Positions 41,601 through 51,407 of a DNA stretch of 64,000 nucleotides are shown here, piece by piece. Below the pieces are notes generated by a model, which was not told the DNA's origin, searched no databases, and saw only the letters and a list, made by a program, of their open reading frames with translations. The stretch's first letter is position 1; the number at the start of each line of letters is the position of its first letter. The position numbers were made by a program, and so were the translations under genes. This DNA is from an uncultured Flavobacteriales bacterium (GTDB lineage Bacteria; Bacteroidota; Bacteroidia; Flavobacteriales; BACL11): positions 608,850 through 672,849 of the forward strand of contig CALSQD010000002.1 in NCBI GenBank assembly GCA_943788405.1. The letters run 5' to 3'.

Positions 41601-42386
41601 ATGTCAATAATTACACTTACCTCTGATTTAGGAACCAAGGACAGTTACCTTGCATCAGTAAAAGGAAGCATTTATAGTCAGCTTGAAACAGCTAAAATTG
41701 TTGATATCACCAATGATATATCTCCTTTTAATATTCAGCAAGCAGCTTATGTATTGCGTAATTGCTTTAAGGATTTTCCTCATGGAACAATTCATATTAT
41801 AAGTGTTGATGATGAATTAAGTATTAAAAATGAACATTTGGCTGTAAAGGCAAATGGCCATTATTTTATTGGTGCTGACAATGGACTATTTTCTTTATTA
41901 CTAAATGAGGTAAAAGCTGAGAAAATTGTAAGGCTTAATATTTCTCAGACCACTAATTGCATGACATTTGCAACTAAAAACATATTTGTGCCAGCTGCTT
42001 GTCATCTAGCAAGAGGAGGTACTATGGAAATAATTGGCACTGAGGTTGATGACTTTGAAGTGAAAAGAACTGAGCTAAAAGCTGTTATTGAAAAGGATAT
42101 GATAAGAGGTGCTGTTATTTATGTTGACAGCTATGGAAATGCAACTACTAATATCAGCAAAGAAGTTTTTGAAGGAGTACAAAAAGGTAGGAATTTTTCA
42201 ATTCTTTTTGGGCGTGAGGACGAGCAAATTACAAATATTTCAACTAAATATAAAGAAGTTCCTCAATCAGAAAAGTTAGCTATTTTTGGAGAAAATAACT
42301 TATTGCAAATTGCTATTAATCAAGGGAAAGCAAATAAGCTTTTAGGTTTAAATCTGCATGAAATAATAAGAATAGAATTTAAATGA
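41601..42386 (+). CDS. SAM hydroxide adenosyltransferase (DUF62)
   Basis: A 261-residue member of the SAM-dependent halogenase/hydroxide adenosyltransferase family, which hydrolyses S-adenosylmethionine to adenosine and methionine. Visible motifs are LTSDLGTKDSYLASVKG, VDITNDISPFNIQQAAYVLRN, IISVDDEL, FIGADNGLFS and YVDSYGNATTNI. The stop overlaps the gldF start in an ATGA. It is a common neighbour of gldF in this group. Confidence 0.9.
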   Translation: MSIITLTSDLGTKDSYLASVKGSIYSQLETAKIVDITNDISPFNIQQAAYVLRNCFKDFPHGTIHIISVDDELSIKNEHLAVKANGHYFIGADNGLFSLLLNEVKAEKIVRLNISQTTNCMTFATKNIFVPAACHLARGGTMEIIGTEVDDFEVKRTELKAVIEKDMIRGAVIYVDSYGNATTNISKEVFEGVQKGRNFSILFGREDEQITNISTKYKEVPQSEKLAIFGENNLLQIAINQGKANKLLGLNLHEIIRIEFK

Positions 42387-43114
42387 TTGCACTCTTTAAA
42401 AAAGAAATAAGTGTTTTTTTTAGTACGCTTATAGGTTATTTAATCATAGGGATATTTTTACTCGTTACAAGTGTATTGTTATGGTCGGATTTTAGCAGCT
42501 TAAATATTTTAGAATATGGTTATGCTGATATGGATACCTTTTTTACAATTGCACCATTACTATTTTTATTATTTATCCCTGCAGTAAGTATGCGTATATT
42601 TACTGAGGAATATACAAATGGCACAATGGAAATATTAATAACTAAACCAATTACCTCATTACAGATTGTATTAGGAAAATTTATTGCTGTACTTTTCTTA
42701 ATAATATTGGCTATAATCCCTACCTTTATTTATGTTGCTAGTATTTACTATTTAGGTGAAAGAGTTGGAAACCTTGATTTAGCAAGTATCTCGGGTTCAT
42801 ATATAGGTTTAATTTTTCTTTGTGCTTTATTCTCTTCAGTTAGTATTTACGCTTCATCTATCTCTAGTAATCAAATTATCGCTTTTGTATTGGCTATAGT
42901 TTTGAATGCCTTATTTTATCTTGGTTTTGATTTATTAAGTGAAATATCTTTCTTCCAAAATATTGATTTAATAATTCAGCAATTTGGAGTTTCTTTTCAT
43001 TATGAAAGAATGAGTAAAGGATTGATTAAGTTTTCAGATGTTATTTATTTTATCTCCTTTTCCCTTTTGTTTATTAAGCTTACTGAGTTAGTTATTATTG
43101 AGAAAAAGGCTTAA
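42383..43114 (+). CDS. gldF: GldF, ABC permease for gliding
   Basis: A 243-residue membrane protein with six predicted helices (for example YLIIGIFLLVTSVLLWSDF, IAVLFLIILAIIPTFIYVASIYYL, LIFLCALFSSVSIYASSIS). RIFTEEYTNGTMEILITKPIT is typical of ABC-2 type permeases. With GldA and GldG it forms an ABC transporter needed for gliding in Flavobacterium. The gene overlaps gldG by one base; gldA is not in the window. Confidence 0.9.
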   Translation: MIALFKKEISVFFSTLIGYLIIGIFLLVTSVLLWSDFSSLNILEYGYADMDTFFTIAPLLFLLFIPAVSMRIFTEEYTNGTMEILITKPITSLQIVLGKFIAVLFLIILAIIPTFIYVASIYYLGERVGNLDLASISGSYIGLIFLCALFSSVSIYASSISSNQIIAFVLAIVLNALFYLGFDLLSEISFFQNIDLIIQQFGVSFHYERMSKGLIKFSDVIYFISFSLLFIKLTELVIIEKKA

Positions 43115-44841
43115 TGAATGCAAATAAATACATAGCCTCTCTCCTGCTTATTGCACTTGCAATTTCATTAAATATATTGTGTAGCTTTATCAATTGGGAC
43201 ATTGATTTAACAGCTGACAAAAGACATTCTCTAGCTAAAGAAACTACTTCTGTAATAAAGGAATTAGATGATAACTTATTTATTAAAGTATACTTAGAGG
43301 GAGATTTTCCTGCTGAATTTAAGAAGCTACAAAAAGTAACAGAAAGCTTATTAAAACACTTTAAATCAATAGCAATTGATAATGTTGATTTTGAATTTAT
43401 TAACCCTAACGCACCAAATACTGATAAAGATAAATTAGCATTATTTAAGCAATTAGTTAATCTTAAACTTACTCCTACTGATTTAGAAATCAGAAAAATG
43501 GGAAAGCAAGTGAATCAAATTATTTTTCCTGGAGCTATTATTTATTATAAAAATAAGCAAGTAGCTGTTAATTTTCTAAAGCAACAAGCAGGAAAAAGCC
43601 CTGGAAGTAATATTAATACTTCCATTGAAAATTTAGAGTTTGAATTTGTTTCTGCAATTCAGCATATAGCTAAAAATAAACAAGATAAAATTGCTTTTTT
43701 ATCAGGTAATGGTGAGCTAACTGAAAACAAAGTTTATGATATTACAAACTCAGTTTCAGATAATAATTTTAACCTTTCTTATCATTATAAGGTTGATCAT
43801 TTTAACCTTAAAGAATTCGCTATAGATAGCACAACCATGCTCCCTAATTTATCTAGGCAATTGGCTATGTTAAGTGCTTATAAAGCTATCATTATTGCTA
43901 AGCCAACTATTCCTTTTAACAATCTGGACAAACTCCTTATTGATCAGTATATTATGCAAGGAGGAAAAGTACTTTGGCTAGTGGATGGTGTGAAGGCTAG
44001 TATGGATAGTTTGCAAAACAAATTAGGAGCTTTTATTGCTACTAAAAACAACTTAAATATTGATGATCAACTCTCAAAATATGGAGTGCGTATTAATGCT
44101 AATTTGATAGAAGACTTAAGATCTACCAAAATCCCAATTATTACAGGATATAGCAATAATAAGCCTCAACAATCCTATTTTCAATGGCCTTATTTCCCTT
44201 TGCTTGTTTCAGATAGTAAACATGCTATTAGTAAAGGTTTAGACGGTATAAAATGTGATTTTGCTAGTTCAATTGATACAATTAAAAGTAACATTAAAAA
44301 AACTATCCTACTACATAGTTCTAAGCAAAGCAGACTAAACTTTGCTCCTGCTAAAATTAGTTTAGGAATATTAGAAAACCCACCACCAACTATAAGCTAC
44401 AACAAGGAATACGAACCAATAGCAGTTTTGCTGGAAGGAGAGTTTGAATCCGTATTCAAGGATAAATTGGTTCAGAAAAATAATCAAATACAGCTAAAAG
44501 AAAAAAGTAAAACCACAAAAATGATTGTAGTAGCTGATGGTGATTTAATCGCTAATGATATAAGTTTTTCAGGAACTATTTTTCCGCTAGCTTATGACCC
44601 TAATATTAAGTATACTTACCCTGGAAATAAGCATTTTTTAATAAATGCAATACAATATCTTTGTGATGACAATGGCTTGTCAAACTTAAAAACAAAAGAA
44701 CTCAGCTTAAGAATGTTGGATAAAGAAAAGGTTCAAAAAAACAAACTGCTTATGCAGCTAATAAATATTATTTTTCCGATAATATCATTACTTATTTTTG
44801 CCTTCCTTTTTATCAGAAATAAAAAAAGAAAATATGCCTAA
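43114..44841 (+). CDS. gldG: GldG, ABC transporter auxiliary protein for gliding
   Basis: A 575-residue protein with a membrane helix at each end (SLLLIALAISLNILCSF and LLMQLINIIFPIISLLIFAFLFI) and a large periplasmic part, ABC_transp_aux-like. FINWDIDLTADKRHSLAKET is the family N-terminal signature; LSGNGELTE and VLWLVDGVKASMDSL follow. It partners GldF. It overlaps the following gene by 8 bp. Confidence 0.92.
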   Translation: MNANKYIASLLLIALAISLNILCSFINWDIDLTADKRHSLAKETTSVIKELDDNLFIKVYLEGDFPAEFKKLQKVTESLLKHFKSIAIDNVDFEFINPNAPNTDKDKLALFKQLVNLKLTPTDLEIRKMGKQVNQIIFPGAIIYYKNKQVAVNFLKQQAGKSPGSNINTSIENLEFEFVSAIQHIAKNKQDKIAFLSGNGELTENKVYDITNSVSDNNFNLSYHYKVDHFNLKEFAIDSTTMLPNLSRQLAMLSAYKAIIIAKPTIPFNNLDKLLIDQYIMQGGKVLWLVDGVKASMDSLQNKLGAFIATKNNLNIDDQLSKYGVRINANLIEDLRSTKIPIITGYSNNKPQQSYFQWPYFPLLVSDSKHAISKGLDGIKCDFASSIDTIKSNIKKTILLHSSKQSRLNFAPAKISLGILENPPPTISYNKEYEPIAVLLEGEFESVFKDKLVQKNNQIQLKEKSKTTKMIVVADGDLIANDISFSGTIFPLAYDPNIKYTYPGNKHFLINAIQYLCDDNGLSNLKTKELSLRMLDKEKVQKNKLLMQLINIIFPIISLLIFAFLFIRNKKRKYA

Positions 44842-45793
44842 AAAACAATTGTTTTACCTTGTACTAATAATATTATTTGCTGCTATTATTTGGTTTTTAT
44901 CTGCTGATAAAAAATCAACTATTACTACTGATAATAACTTTTTAGTTAGTGATACTGCATCCGTTAGTAAAATATTTATTGCTGATAGAAGTGGAAACAC
45001 AATTACTTTAGATAAGAAAGAAAATATCTGGATTATAAATAATAAGTATGAAGTAAGAAAGGATGCAATAGAGACTATATTAAGTACTATTAATCAAGTA
45101 AGAATTCAAAGGCCTGTACCTAAAAATGCATTTGATAATGTAGTTAAAAACTTAGCAACTACTGGAGTAAAAGTTGAGATTTATACAAATAAAAAAACTC
45201 CTGAAAAAACTTACACAATAGGGAATTCTACTGCTAATCATTTAGGAACATATATGTTGATGGATGGTACTGAAAATCCTTTTATTATTCATATTCCTGC
45301 CTTTAATGGCTTCCTTTCCCCAAGATACGGGATTCAAGGAAATAAAGTAAATGAAAAAGATTGGCGCTCAACTAATATTTTTAAACTTAAGCATGAAAAC
45401 ATCAATGCTATTAGTATTAAAAATTTCCTACAACCTAAGCAATCATTTACTTTAATAAATGGACCACTTGCATTGCTTGACCATTCTGGTGTTGAAGTTG
45501 ATTTTAATAAGGAAAAAGTGTTACAACTATTAAATGCCTTTGAGTTACTTAATTGCGAAAGTTATAAGGATGAAAAAGAGAAAATAGAGTTTGCTATTCC
45601 TATGCATGAATTAATAGTAAATAATGATACTTTAAGAACATATGCCATTGGAGACTTACATGCAGCAAAAAAAGAAAAGGAAGAAAATTTCACTGTTAAA
45701 AGAATGCACGCTACTTTGAATAATGGGGAGCTTATGCTTATACAGGATTATGTTTTCAACAAAGTGTTAATTACTATTGACCAATTGCAGTAA
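44834..45793 (+). CDS. membrane-anchored DUF4340-like protein
   Basis: A 319-residue protein with one N-terminal helix (QLFYLVLIILFAAIIWFLSA) and a soluble remainder. VSKIFIADRSGNTITLDKKENIWIINN matches the DUF4340-like proteins that often sit with GldG-type genes, and I am moderately sure of the family. I used the ATG at 44834, 8 bp before the gldG stop. It is presumably a periplasmic partner of the GldFG complex. Confidence 0.7.
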   Translation: MPKKQLFYLVLIILFAAIIWFLSADKKSTITTDNNFLVSDTASVSKIFIADRSGNTITLDKKENIWIINNKYEVRKDAIETILSTINQVRIQRPVPKNAFDNVVKNLATTGVKVEIYTNKKTPEKTYTIGNSTANHLGTYMLMDGTENPFIIHIPAFNGFLSPRYGIQGNKVNEKDWRSTNIFKLKHENINAISIKNFLQPKQSFTLINGPLALLDHSGVEVDFNKEKVLQLLNAFELLNCESYKDEKEKIEFAIPMHELIVNNDTLRTYAIGDLHAAKKEKEENFTVKRMHATLNNGELMLIQDYVFNKVLITIDQLQ

Positions 45794-45823
45794 TAAAACA
45801 CTACCCTTTCCCAATAGAAAAAT

Positions 45824-45831
45824 TATATTTG
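45824..45831 (+). promoter_or_regulatory. -7 box of dnaN
   Basis: TATATTTG matches TAnnTTTG, 37 bp before the dnaN ATG. A -33 element is not obvious. Confidence 0.55.
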
Positions 45832-45868
45832 ACACATAAATAAACCACTAAAAAATACAAATTTACGA

Positions 45869-46987
45869 ATGAAATTTATAGTTAATAGTACAGCATTGTT
45901 AAGGGAGATACAAAAGCTAAATGGAGTAATTAGTTCAAGTAATACTTTACCAATTTTGGATAATTTTTTGTTTAATATTAAGAGTAACCAAATGTCCATT
46001 GTTGCTTCTGATTTAGAAACAACTATGATGTCATCAATTAGTGTTGAGGCTGATGTAGATGGAAAAATAACTATTCCTGCTCGTATTTTAATTGATACCC
46101 TTAAAACATTCTCAAACCAACCTTTAACTTTTATTGTTGATACAAATACTTTTGGTATTGAAATGAGTTCAGAATTAGGGAATTATAAATTGGCAGGACA
46201 AAATGCTGATGAGTTTCCTAAGATGCCAACTTTACAATCTTCATCATCAACTACAATAAAAGGAGATGTATTGGCTAATGCAATAAACAAAACTTTATTT
46301 GCTAGTGGTAATGATGAATTGCGCCCTGTTATGTCAGGTGTCTTTTGTGAACTTTCAAGTGAACAAACTATTTTTGTTGCTACTGATGCCCATAAATTAG
46401 TAAGGCATACTCGTACAGATGTAAAGTCAGATAAAACTGCATCTTTCATTTTGCCAAAAAAACCATTAACAATTCTTAAAAATAATATTGCAGATGATGC
46501 GGATGTTACTTTAGAATTTAATGAAACAAATGCATTATTTTCATTTGGAAATATTACTATTATTTGCCGTTTAATTGATGGAAAATATCCGAACTATGAA
46601 GCTGTAATTCCTAAAGAAAATCCAAATAAACTAACAATTGAAACAGCTGCACTTTTAAGCTCTATTAAAAGGGTTTCTATTTATGCTAACAAAACAACTC
46701 ATCAAATCAGATTTAAGGTTGCAGGTAGTGAATTACAAATTACTTCTGAAGATTTAGATTTTGCAAATAAAGCTGAAGAAAGATTATCTTGCCAGTACCA
46801 AGGTGAGGATATGGAAATTGGTTTCAATTCTAAGTTTGTAATTGATATGCTAAACAATATAGGGGCTGAACAAATTTCAATTGAAATGAGCGCTCCAAAT
46901 AGAGCTGGAATTATTTTACCTTTAGATAGTATGGAAGAAGGTGAAAACACTTTAATGTTGGTAATGCCAGTAATGTTAAACTCTTAA
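45869..46987 (+). CDS. dnaN: DNA polymerase III beta sliding clamp
   Basis: A 372-residue clamp of normal length. The three clamp domains are recognisable through LREIQKLNGVISSSNTLPILDNFL, FVATDAHKLVRHTRTD and the C-terminal MLVMPVML. The protein tethers Pol III and recruits repair factors. In this genome dnaN follows the gld genes and is not beside recF or dnaA. Confidence 0.97.
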   Translation: MKFIVNSTALLREIQKLNGVISSSNTLPILDNFLFNIKSNQMSIVASDLETTMMSSISVEADVDGKITIPARILIDTLKTFSNQPLTFIVDTNTFGIEMSSELGNYKLAGQNADEFPKMPTLQSSSSTTIKGDVLANAINKTLFASGNDELRPVMSGVFCELSSEQTIFVATDAHKLVRHTRTDVKSDKTASFILPKKPLTILKNNIADDADVTLEFNETNALFSFGNITIICRLIDGKYPNYEAVIPKENPNKLTIETAALLSSIKRVSIYANKTTHQIRFKVAGSELQITSEDLDFANKAEERLSCQYQGEDMEIGFNSKFVIDMLNNIGAEQISIEMSAPNRAGIILPLDSMEEGENTLMLVMPVMLNS

Positions 46988-46997
46988 TAAAACTACT

Positions 46998-47699
46998 ATG
47001 AAAAAAATTACACTTATTTTATCTCTAGTACTTTGTACTATTGCTAGTAATGCACAAAGTTTGATTCCAACTAAAGTTGGTTTAAAAGTTGGTTTAAACT
47101 ATGCAAATTTAAATATCAACCCAATTGAAGGAGTTAAACCAACTGATAATTCTGCTCAAATAGGTATTGCTGCTGGAGTTTGCGTACACATTGCTTTATC
47201 TGATAAATGGTTTATCAACCCTGAAGTATTGTATTCTCAAAAAGGGGCTTCATTCAACTATAATTTTACTGATGACTATCCTGTAAATCAGAGAGATGTT
47301 TACGCGACAACTAATAAAGTTGTTCTTTCTTATGTTGAATTAAATCCAACAGTTAGTTATAAAGCAAGTGATAAGCTAGCGCTTAATTTCGGTCCTTCTG
47401 TTTCTTTCTTAATTGGTGATGAGTATACCTACACACAAGACCCAGAAACTGCAACAATTGCAACACATGGTTTAACAGGTGGAATACTAAAAGCTGAATC
47501 TTTAGATGTTGGTTTAAACTTAGGAGTATCTTACTTTTTAACCGAACAATTTTTTGTTGACACAAGAGTATATACTGGATTTATGGAAGTAGCTACAGCT
47601 ACTCAATCCTATGAGGAAATTCCATTAACTGCAAATCCAGCCCCTGAATACTCACTTAAAAATAGAGCTATTGTACTTTCATTAGCATATCTGTTTTAA
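46998..47699 (+). CDS. outer membrane beta-barrel protein
   Basis: A 233-residue protein with a signal peptide (KKITLILSLVLCTIASNAQ) and alternating strand pattern (GLKVGLNYANLNI, WFINPEVLYSQKGASFNY, LALNFGPSVSFLIG) ending in aromatic LSLAYLF. It matches PorT/OMP_b-brl_2-type barrels. Function is unknown. It follows dnaN by 10 bp. Confidence 0.82.
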   Translation: MKKITLILSLVLCTIASNAQSLIPTKVGLKVGLNYANLNINPIEGVKPTDNSAQIGIAAGVCVHIALSDKWFINPEVLYSQKGASFNYNFTDDYPVNQRDVYATTNKVVLSYVELNPTVSYKASDKLALNFGPSVSFLIGDEYTYTQDPETATIATHGLTGGILKAESLDVGLNLGVSYFLTEQFFVDTRVYTGFMEVATATQSYEEIPLTANPAPEYSLKNRAIVLSLAYLF

Positions 47700-47724
47700 G
47701 GTTACTTTAAAAGACATTAAAATT

Positions 47725-47752
47725 AAACCCTGAGATAACTCAGGTTTTTTTA
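47725..47752 (+). terminator. terminator after the beta-barrel gene
   Basis: CCTGAG (47729-47734) pairs with CTCAGG (47739-47744), with outer A/T pairs and a run of seven Ts. Confidence 0.7.
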
Positions 47753-47764
47753 TACCTTTACATC

Positions 47765-48541
47765 ATGAAGAAATTACTTTTACTCTGTGCCATTTTATTT
47801 GTCAATACATTATCAGCACAACATATCTATAAAAACAGAAAATTCTTTGGCGGTTCATTTTATATAAACAATGAATCATTAAAAGATGTAACATTAGGAG
47901 GAAATACAGCTGATGCTAATGGTATTGAATATTGGAATAATACACCATTTGTTAAAAAACAACCTAAACATTCAAAAACAAATAGTAGGATTCGTTTTGA
48001 TATGCGTTATGGATGGTTCCCTATTGACATGTTGGCATTAGGTGGTGATTTTGACATCACTACAAATAGTTATAATAGTGAGGATACTTCCTATATGATG
48101 AGTACTTATATGCAGAATAAATCATCAGAATTAACAATTGGGCCTTTTGCAAGATGGTATATGTTTGAGGTAGGTGGGCAACCTTATGAAATTGGTGCTG
48201 TATTTTTAGAAGGAGCTTATAAATTTGGAACAGGAAATTCAACTGATACTTATGTTTTTGAAGCTAATTCAGATACCTTGAATATAGTCTTTTCAGGTGA
48301 AGAAACATATTCATACTTAGCAACAAAAGCTACTGCTAAACTTGGGTTTAGTATGTATCTTTCTGATTTTATTTCACACAATTGGTTTACAGGGTTTTTA
48401 ATTGCTTTAGAACCAAGTATTCAATATGATTGGATAACAAGACAAGATATGGCTAGTGACCCTTTAGATGGTACTACTAAAAAGAGAAAGGAAACTTCTA
48501 ATGGAATAAAATTTAATATAGCACTTGTTTCTTATTTTTAA
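47765..48541 (+). CDS. putative outer membrane protein
   Basis: A 258-residue protein with a signal peptide (KKLLLLCAILFVNTLSAQ). The body has amphipathic strands (FDMRYGWFPIDMLALGGDFDI, IGPFARWYMFEVGG, AKLGFSMYLSDFI) and ends in NIALVSYF, a terminal-aromatic barrel signature. No named family was recognised. It ends one base from the convergent phospholipase-like gene. Confidence 0.7.
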   Translation: MKKLLLLCAILFVNTLSAQHIYKNRKFFGGSFYINNESLKDVTLGGNTADANGIEYWNNTPFVKKQPKHSKTNSRIRFDMRYGWFPIDMLALGGDFDITTNSYNSEDTSYMMSTYMQNKSSELTIGPFARWYMFEVGGQPYEIGAVFLEGAYKFGTGNSTDTYVFEANSDTLNIVFSGEETYSYLATKATAKLGFSMYLSDFISHNWFTGFLIALEPSIQYDWITRQDMASDPLDGTTKKRKETSNGIKFNIALVSYF

Positions 48542-49504
48542 TCAATGTTGATGCCCTCTAGCATCATCAGTAGTAATTTTGTAGTCAATATTAATTTCTT
48601 CAACAAAAGGATTCTCACTTGCTTGCATACCTTCTAGTATTGGTTGTCCAGCATCTACCCAAGCAGAATACCATAAGTTACCTATTGCTTTAATTGAAAG
48701 CCTTAATCTTCTTTCTACCATGCCATTTAGTTTAGTGTGATAAGCTGCTGAAAACTCAGCTGATTTTACTTTAATTGTTTTGCTTCCTCTTTTTTCATAG
48801 GAATACTGCTTGTCTTGCTCAAATTCTTGGGATAGTTCCTTATCAAATAAAAGTACGGAATCTAAAGCATTAAAACTACTTTCAACTGCATCCCAAGCAA
48901 CATCTAGTACTGAGTATTGATATTCAGCAGTACCAACTAAATAATCATAATCATTTGAAAAGAGCTCAGGCAACCTACTTTCCCAAAAGGCATGTATTCC
49001 TTTTTGATTTGTTAGTTGTCCGTTATAATTTACGGTAGTATGTAGCGGAACATGAGCATCCGAAAGGTAATGTCCTAAATCAGCAGAATTTTTTAAAATA
49101 TAATCAATATCCCTTTCTTCAAATGCTATGACTAATCGGTTGTACACGGTTTGAATATGCCAAGGTACAATTCCGTAAGCCAATAAAGTATCTTCTGAAA
49201 ACTTAGCAACTGCATCTGTCCATTTTCTTGGCATAACTTCAAAAGGATTTTTGCCATAATGATCAATGTCAATAAAGTGTCTTGGTGCCTCTTCTTTTAT
49301 CGCATATCTTCTTTTATCAGCATCAACTGCATGCTCAGTTAAATGGTCAATATGCTTTTTGTAAAAGCCAATAAGTTCCTCAGGTAAAGTAAATACAGCA
49401 TAGCGGTTTGCTTTTTTATGCGCGTAAAATCCCCATGGAATTGAAGCATATAAGAATGAACTTAAAAATAATAAGAATACAATTATTTTAAAGCTCTGTC
49501 TCAT
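48542..49504 (-). CDS. zinc-dependent phospholipase C / S1-P1 nuclease-like protein
   Basis: A 320-residue exported protein (signal FKIIVFLLFLSSFLYASIP). The mature protein would start at or near WGFYAHKK, placing a Trp and His as first zinc ligands as in this superfamily. Further metal-binding motifs are HFIDIDHY, NSADLGHYLSDAHVPLHTT and GIHAFWESRLPEL. The substrate (phospholipid or nucleic acid) is not decided. Upstream comB ends 2 bp before. Confidence 0.83.
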   Translation of the reverse strand: MRQSFKIIVFLLFLSSFLYASIPWGFYAHKKANRYAVFTLPEELIGFYKKHIDHLTEHAVDADKRRYAIKEEAPRHFIDIDHYGKNPFEVMPRKWTDAVAKFSEDTLLAYGIVPWHIQTVYNRLVIAFEERDIDYILKNSADLGHYLSDAHVPLHTTVNYNGQLTNQKGIHAFWESRLPELFSNDYDYLVGTAEYQYSVLDVAWDAVESSFNALDSVLLFDKELSQEFEQDKQYSYEKRGSKTIKVKSAEFSAAYHTKLNGMVERRLRLSIKAIGNLWYSAWVDAGQPILEGMQASENPFVEEINIDYKITTDDARGHQH

Positions 49505-49505
49505 T

Positions 49506-50228
49506 CTATAATATAATTAGTTTATCTCCTTTTAAAATAGGAATGATATCAGACTTTATTGGAGGAGATAAACAAAAACAAGTATCATCCTCCATGTTTA
49601 AGGATTTCAACCTTCTCCTATGTGAAGAATCACTTAGATAATTAAATAAGTCGCCATTAGCACTTTTTAATAATTGTATAGAAGCAAACATGGAATCACA
49701 ATTAGATTCATATTTATCTGATTCCAATAATAGTTTAGCCAAACTCCCTGCAAAAATTGGATCTTCTAAATTAAATACCTTTTTCCACCCTGAACATAAA
49801 ATGATAACATCATTATTTTCAGCAATTAAATGTTCTGCAACAGCCTCAATATTAATATAAGAAGCCGTAATTACTTTATGCTCTCTGGCATTATAGATTG
49901 CCTTTGTTCCATTTGTAGTTGTTAAAACAAGCGTTTTGCCTGCTACATCAGCATTTATATAATGGAATGGAGAATTCCCATAATCAAAGCCCTCAATTGG
50001 TTTTGCATTACGCTCAGCTGCTACAATATAACCTTCCTTTCCTTTATAAGCCAAAGCTTCATCTAAAGTTTGTACAGGGATAATAGCCTCTACTCCCTCC
50101 ATAAAAGCAGTAGAAATAACTGAGGTTGCTCTTAGTAAATCAACCACAATAACAGTTGATTTCCCATCAGCATATTTCTCAAACTGATCGGCAGTAAAGC
50201 AAACGGATATATTCTTTTTTTCTGACAT
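49506..50228 (-). CDS. comB: 2-phosphosulfolactate phosphatase-like ComB
   Basis: A 240-residue ComB family protein. Motifs are VVDLLRATSVISTAFMEG, AAERNAKPIEGFDYGNSP and LTTTNGTKAI. In methanogens ComB makes sulfolactate for coenzyme M; in Bacteroidota it is widespread without that pathway, so the real substrate here may differ. It starts inside the gcvT stop codon. Confidence 0.87.
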   Translation of the reverse strand: MSEKKNISVCFTADQFEKYADGKSTVIVVDLLRATSVISTAFMEGVEAIIPVQTLDEALAYKGKEGYIVAAERNAKPIEGFDYGNSPFHYINADVAGKTLVLTTTNGTKAIYNAREHKVITASYINIEAVAEHLIAENNDVIILCSGWKKVFNLEDPIFAGSLAKLLLESDKYESNCDSMFASIQLLKSANGDLFNYLSDSSHRRRLKSLNMEDDTCFCLSPPIKSDIIPILKGDKLIIL

Positions 50229-51301
50229 TATTTTAAGAATGGTAAAGCTACAACTTTAGCTTTAATTTGTTTCTTTCTTACTTGAATAAGTACTTCTGAG
50301 TCTACATTTGATAATCCCTTAGGAACATAAGCCATTGCAATAGCTTTATTTAAACTTGGCGACATAGTGCCAGAAGTTACTACCCCAATTTCATTTCCAT
50401 CTTCATCAACAATAGGATAATCTTTACGAGCAATTCCTTTATCAATTAGCTCAAGTCCAACTAATTTTCTTGTAGCACCTCCCTCCTTTTGTGCTTTTAA
50501 TTCTTCATGATTTATAAACTCTTTTGTGAATTTAGTAATCCAACCCAATCCTGCTTCAATTGGTGAAGTTGTATCATTAATATCATTTCCGTACAAACAG
50601 AAACCTTTTTCCAAACGCAAAGTATCTCTTGCTGCTAAACCTATAGGTTTCATTTCAATTGAGGTAGTGAACAAAGCATCCCAAAGTTGCTTTACATCTT
50701 CATTTTTCACATATAGTTCAAAACCAATTTCTCCTGTATAACCTGTACGGGATAAGATTACACCCTCAACACCAGCTATGCTACCCATTTTAAAGTTATA
50801 GTACTTAATATCAGATAGGTTAACATCAGTTAACTCTTGTAATAGTTCAATTGATTTAGGCCCCTGAACAGCCAATAAAGAATAGTTATCCGATTGATTA
50901 TTGATTGTACACCCAAAGGTATTGTGCTTATTTATCCAAGCTAAATCTTTTTCCATATTGGAAGCATTTACAACTAGTAAATATCTGTTTTCTTCCAACA
51001 TATAAAGTAAGAAATCATCAACTATACCCCCATCAGCATTAGGTAAGCAAGTGTATTGTATTTTGCCAGGAGTAAGCTTACTTACATCATTACTAGTTAT
51101 GTATTGTAAAAAATCTAAAGCTTTTTCACCATTTACAAAAACCTCACCCATGTGTGAAACATCAAACACCCCTACTTCATTTCTAACAGTATGATGCTCA
51201 GCTTTTACTCCCTCATATTGTACAGGCATATTATAGCCTGCAAACTCAACCATTTTTCCTCCTAAACTCTCGTGTATCTCTGATAAAACTAATTGCTTCA
51301 T
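50228..51301 (-). CDS. gcvT: glycine cleavage system aminomethyltransferase
   Basis: A 357-residue T protein. It has VFDVSHMGEVFV, LPNADGGIVDDFLLYML, the substrate site SRTGYTGEIGFELYV and LGLAARDTLRLEKGF-like GLAARDTLRLEKGFCLYG. It transfers the methylene of glycine to tetrahydrofolate. gcvP and gcvH are not nearby. It leads the gcvT-comB-phospholipase-like minus-strand operon. Confidence 0.96.
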   Translation of the reverse strand: MKQLVLSEIHESLGGKMVEFAGYNMPVQYEGVKAEHHTVRNEVGVFDVSHMGEVFVNGEKALDFLQYITSNDVSKLTPGKIQYTCLPNADGGIVDDFLLYMLEENRYLLVVNASNMEKDLAWINKHNTFGCTINNQSDNYSLLAVQGPKSIELLQELTDVNLSDIKYYNFKMGSIAGVEGVILSRTGYTGEIGFELYVKNEDVKQLWDALFTTSIEMKPIGLAARDTLRLEKGFCLYGNDINDTTSPIEAGLGWITKFTKEFINHEELKAQKEGGATRKLVGLELIDKGIARKDYPIVDEDGNEIGVVTSGTMSPSLNKAIAMAYVPKGLSNVDSEVLIQVRKKQIKAKVVALPFLK

Positions 51302-51407
51302 AAAATTTTTAATTTTCGCAAATGTATGAAATCCCTTTTCTTTAGATTTAATTTACTAGTGATATTCATATTTTTTTTCTTAATTTGCATAAAAAGAAAA
51401 TATTTTG

